Source: Streptomyces sp. 130
GTDB lineage: Bacteria > Actinomycetota > Actinomycetes > Streptomycetales > Streptomycetaceae
Assembly (NCBI RefSeq): GCF_007096885.1
Contig: NZ_VJNO01000016.1
Span: 1-64,000 of the forward strand
Length of the DNA: 64,000 nt
Reading direction: 5' to 3'
The position numbers and the translations under genes were made by a program. Numbering within the stretch: position 1 is the stretch's first letter; each line of letters starts with the position of its first letter. This document shows, one piece after another, positions 60,853-64,000 of this stretch. The notes beneath the pieces were generated by a model. That model made no database searches and had not been told where the DNA came from. It was given only the letters and a program-made list of their open reading frames with translations.

Positions 60853-62932
60853 TCCGGACGAGGTGCGGACCCACTGCCCCTACTGCGCCCTGCAGTGCGG
60901 CACCGTACTGGCGCGGAAGGGCGAGGACCGGGTGTCGGTGCGGCCCGACGACGCCTTTCCGGTCAACCAGGGCGGCTTGTGCCGCAAGGGCTGGACGGCG
61001 CCCGCCGTGCTGGAGGTCCACGACCGGTTGCGTACGCCCCTGGTCCGCGCCGCGAACGGCGACCTGGCACCCGCGAGCTGGGACACCGCACTCGACACGG
61101 TCGCCGAACGGCTGCTGCGGATTCGCGCGGACCACGGCCCGGACGCCGTCGCGGTGTTCGGCGGCGGCGGACTGACCAACGAGAAGGCCTACCTGCTGGG
61201 CAAGTTCGCCCGCCTCGCGCTGGGCACCAGGAACATCGACTACAACGGCCGGTTCTGCATGGCCTCTGCCGCCGCGGCCGGCCGGGCCGCCTTCGGTGTC
61301 GACAGGGGCCTGCCGTTCCCCGTCGCCGATGTGGGCCGCGCCGACGTCGTCCTCCTCGCCGGCGCCAATCCCGCCGAGACGATGCCCCCGCTGATGCGAC
61401 ACCTGGAGCACCCGGATCTCGTCGTCATCGACCCACGCCGCACCCCGACGGCACGGGCCGCCGCACTGCACCTGCAACCGTCCCCCGGTACCGACCTCGC
61501 ACTCGCGCTCGGCCTGCTGCACATCGCCGTGGTCGACGGCCTCATCGATGCCGACTACCTCCGTGCGCGCACGACCGGATTCGATGCCGCCCGGCAGACG
61601 GCGCTCTCCTGGTGGCCCGAGCGGGTGGAGCAGGTCACCGGTGTGCCGGTCCCCGCTCAACGGGAGGCCGTGCGGCGGCTGGCCTCGGCCCGCCGCGCCT
61701 ACGTCCTCACCGGCCGCGGCGCCGAACAGCACAGCAAGGGCACCGACACGGTGGGGGCGTTCATCAACCTCGCTCTCGTGCTCGGACTGCCGGGCCGTGA
61801 AGGAAGCGGATACGGCACGCTGACCGGCCAGGGAAACGGCCAGGGCGGACGCGAACTCGGCCAGAAGTCGGACCAGTTGCCGGGCTCCCGGTCCATCACG
61901 GACCCGCGTGCCCGGACCGAGGTGGCCGAGGTCTGGGGAGTCTCGGCGGACGCTCTGCCGGGGGCCGGGCCGAGCGCCTACGAGCTGCTCGACTCGCTCG
62001 GCGCGCCCGGCGGTCCGCGCGCCCTGCTCGTCTTCGGCTCGAACCCCGTGGTCTCGGCGCCGCACGCCGGCAACGTGGCAGAACGCCTTGCCGCACTGGA
62101 TCTCCTGGTGGTCGCCGACTTCGTCCCGTCGGAGACCGTCGCCCTGGCCGACGTGGTGTTCCCCGTCACGCAGTGGGCCGAGGAGGAGGGCACGCTCACC
62201 AACCTGGAGGGACGGGTGGTGCGCCGCCGTGCCCTGGTCCCGCCGCCTCCGGGCGTACGCAGTGATCTCGAAGTCCTCGGCGGGCTCGCCGCACGCCTGG
62301 GTGAACCGGCCGGGCGTTACCCGTCCCGTCCGAGTGCGGTGTTCGAGGAACTCCGGCGTGCCACGCGGGGCGGCCGGGCCGACTACTCGGGCGTGACCTA
62401 CGCGCGCCTCGACGCGGGCGAGGCGCTGCACTGGCCCTGTCCGGAGCGGCCCGGTGAACCGCACCCCGGCACCCCGCGCCTGTTCCTCGACGGTTTCGCC
62501 CACAGTGACGGCCGGGCCCGGTTCGCCGATGTGGAGCACCGGCCGGCCGCGGAGACACCGGACTCCGCCTTCCCGCTGCTCGCCACCACCGGAAGGGTCC
62601 TGGCGCAGTACCAGTCCGGCGCTCAGACCCGCCGCGTCCCGGAGTTGAACGACGCGGCGGGCGAGATGTACGTGGAAGTGCACCCGGACACCATGCGCCG
62701 CTCGGGGCTCACCGACGGCGCTCTCGCGCGTGTCACCTCGGTGCGCGGCAGCACCGTGGCACGAGTGCGCGCGGTCGCCGACATGCGCCCCGACACCGTC
62801 TTCCTGCCGTTCCACTTCGCCGGGTCGGGCCGCGCGAATCTGCTCACCAACCCCGCCCTCGACCCACGGAGCAAGATGCCCGAGTTCAAGGTCTGCGCGG
62901 TGCGCATCGAGCCATGCCGGACGGCGTCGTGA
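60845..62932 (+). CDS. nasC: Molybdopterin assimilatory nitrate reductase, catalytic subunit
   Basis: A 695-aa bis-MGD enzyme. The N-terminal [4Fe-4S] site is CPYCALQCGTV with a later GGLCRKGW. Cofactor-binding segments follow (GGGGLTNEKAYLLGKFARLA; NPAETMPPLMRHL; TGQGNGQGGRELGQKSDQLP), then a C-terminal dinucleotide-binding domain (FLPFHFAGSGRANLLTNPAL). It reduces nitrate to nitrite in the cytoplasm. The start GTG overlaps narK, and the stop overlaps the FAD reductase, so all three are one operon. This is the assimilatory layout, needing electrons from the next protein. Confidence 0.92.
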   Translation: MSDPDEVRTHCPYCALQCGTVLARKGEDRVSVRPDDAFPVNQGGLCRKGWTAPAVLEVHDRLRTPLVRAANGDLAPASWDTALDTVAERLLRIRADHGPDAVAVFGGGGLTNEKAYLLGKFARLALGTRNIDYNGRFCMASAAAAGRAAFGVDRGLPFPVADVGRADVVLLAGANPAETMPPLMRHLEHPDLVVIDPRRTPTARAAALHLQPSPGTDLALALGLLHIAVVDGLIDADYLRARTTGFDAARQTALSWWPERVEQVTGVPVPAQREAVRRLASARRAYVLTGRGAEQHSKGTDTVGAFINLALVLGLPGREGSGYGTLTGQGNGQGGRELGQKSDQLPGSRSITDPRARTEVAEVWGVSADALPGAGPSAYELLDSLGAPGGPRALLVFGSNPVVSAPHAGNVAERLAALDLLVVADFVPSETVALADVVFPVTQWAEEEGTLTNLEGRVVRRRALVPPPPGVRSDLEVLGGLAARLGEPAGRYPSRPSAVFEELRRATRGGRADYSGVTYARLDAGEALHWPCPERPGEPHPGTPRLFLDGFAHSDGRARFADVEHRPAAETPDSAFPLLATTGRVLAQYQSGAQTRRVPELNDAAGEMYVEVHPDTMRRSGLTDGALARVTSVRGSTVARVRAVADMRPDTVFLPFHFAGSGRANLLTNPALDPRSKMPEFKVCAVRIEPCRTAS

Positions 62933-64000
62933 ACCATGTGGTGATCGTCGGCAACGGGCCCGCGGCCCATCGCCTCGTCCAGCGGTTGCACCACTACGGC
63001 CACCGGGGCACGGTCACGGTGCTGGGTGACGAACACCGGCCCGCCTACCACCGGCCGTTGCTGACATACGCGCTCGACGGGTCCGTACCCGCAGCGGCAC
63101 TCACCCTGCCACCGCTCCCGGAGCCCGCGCGGGTGCGACTGGGCGTGCGGGTCGTCGCGATCGACCGGCGGCGGCAGCTGGTGCACACCACATCGCGGGC
63201 GGGCACCACAGCGCTGCGCTACGACACGCTGGTCCTGGCCACCGGAGCACAACCACGCGTGCCGGACATCACCGGTGTCCGCCACCATGACCGCACCCTG
63301 GCCCCAGGTGTACGGAGCCTGCGCACCCTCGATGACTGCGCGCCCTTCCCAGGGGCCACCGTGGTGGTCGGCGGCGGCGTGCTCGGTGCCGAGGCGGCGG
63401 CCGCACTGCGCCGCCGTGGCGCGGAGGTACTCCTCGTGCATGACGGTCCCCACCCGATGCACCGCCATCTGGACGCCGAAGTCGGACAGCTGCTGGCGAG
63501 GTGGCTGGAGGAACTGGGGGTGGAGGTCCGTGGCGGGCGCACCGTCGTCGCGTACGAACCGGGCAAGTCCGTACTCGACGACGGGTCCGCCGTACGCACC
63601 GACAACCTGTTGCTGTGCACCGGCATGCGGCCGGAGACCCGACTGGCATCCGCTGCCGGGATCACCGTCCGCACCGGCGTCGTGGTCGACGCGTTCCTGC
63701 GCACCGACGACCCGCGCATCCACGCCATCGGCGACTGCGCCGAGCCTCCTGCCGGGAGCCGGGGCACGGTCGCGGCCGCATGGGAACAGGCCGAGGTCCT
63801 GGCCGCCCTGCTCACCGGCCATGACGCGCGGTACGAGGGCACGCGCGCACCCGTCAGACCACGTCTGCCCGGAGCCGACCTGGCCTTCATGGGAGAGAGC
63901 CGGCGACCTCCCGGGGAGCGCGAAGGCACCCGGACGGTCACTTTCACCTTCACCGACCGCGCCGGGCGGCGGTACGCCCGGCTGACCCTGGAGGACCACA
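62914..64000 (+). CDS. FAD-dependent pyridine nucleotide reductase, electron donor subunit (partial)
   Basis: The gene runs off the right edge; 362 codons are visible. It has an FAD-binding start (HVVIVGNGPAAHRLVQRL), the NAD(P)H-binding TVVVGGGVLGAEAAAALRRR and the second FAD motif IHAIGDCAEPPAG. It resembles the reductase module of NirB and NasB proteins and would pass electrons from NADH to the nitrate reductase. The ATG at 62914 was chosen; a GTG at 62929 overlapping the upstream stop is also good. The missing 3' part might add a [2Fe-2S] or nitrite reductase domain. Confidence 0.85.
   Translation, partial: MPDGVVNHVVIVGNGPAAHRLVQRLHHYGHRGTVTVLGDEHRPAYHRPLLTYALDGSVPAAALTLPPLPEPARVRLGVRVVAIDRRRQLVHTTSRAGTTALRYDTLVLATGAQPRVPDITGVRHHDRTLAPGVRSLRTLDDCAPFPGATVVVGGGVLGAEAAAALRRRGAEVLLVHDGPHPMHRHLDAEVGQLLARWLEELGVEVRGGRTVVAYEPGKSVLDDGSAVRTDNLLLCTGMRPETRLASAAGITVRTGVVVDAFLRTDDPRIHAIGDCAEPPAGSRGTVAAAWEQAEVLAALLTGHDARYEGTRAPVRPRLPGADLAFMGESRRPPGEREGTRTVTFTFTDRAGRRYARLTLEDH

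Overview
The window looks like a chromosome segment of a Streptomyces. GC is very high, GTG starts are frequent, XRE/DUF397 and DUF6879 regulator cassettes are present, and a long central block resembles the groEL2 to cdgB region of Streptomyces coelicolor (gene order recalled from memory). No rRNA, tRNA, CRISPR array or intact mobile element was seen.

Layout. 1-7.6 kb is an accessory patchwork. It holds two DUF397 copies bracketing a small operon (HemB-like protein, methyltransferase, HemC paralogue), then a DUF6879/XRE regulator pair, small hypotheticals, a kinase-like protein and an acetyltransferase broken by an amber codon. 7.9-13.9 kb holds single genes: a winged-helix regulator, SpoIIE-type phosphatase, cupin/AraC pair, maltokinase-cap-like protein, pterin dehydratase-VOC fusion and secreted SGNH esterase.

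13.9-40.6 kb is core. groEL2 lies behind tandem CIRCE elements, followed by a cold-shock protein. A SAM-I riboswitch precedes a threonine-synthase-family enzyme and a MoaD/CysO-like sulfur carrier, which fits homocysteine synthesis. Next come gpgS, otsA and otsB (glucosylglycerate and trehalose), and a DasR-type amino-sugar block (lipoprotein, SIS protein, ROK kinase, nagA) with dre-like sites. A PfkB kinase with a class II aldolase, a CBM35-type membrane protein, the diguanylate cyclase cdgB, arfB, terD and an M1 peptidase lipoprotein follow. A beta-propeller protein whose N-terminus carries a 456-bp minisatellite is coupled to an ankyrin protein. An HbpS-like haem-binding protein sits opposite a SenS/SenR-like two-component pair.

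40.7-43.4 kb holds four single genes. From 43.6 kb the window looks like a specialised-metabolite cluster that runs off the right edge. It has an IS701-type transposase without its catalytic acids, a GAF-PucR regulator, an aminodeoxychorismate synthase, two methyltransferases and a tight operon MOSC (YiiM-like) - P450 - nucleoside hydrolase - HD nucleotidase. It also has a second-site RdgB, a quinone oxidoreductase, an acetyltransferase, an SRPBCC protein and an adenylate-forming ligase, followed by a NarK nitrate transporter, molybdopterin nitrate reductase and FAD reductase. Two of the encoded families (YiiM-type MOSC and RdgB) are known bacterial defences against N-hydroxylated or deaminated purines. 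I therefore propose chemistry involving N-oxygenated or nitrosating species; this is an inference.
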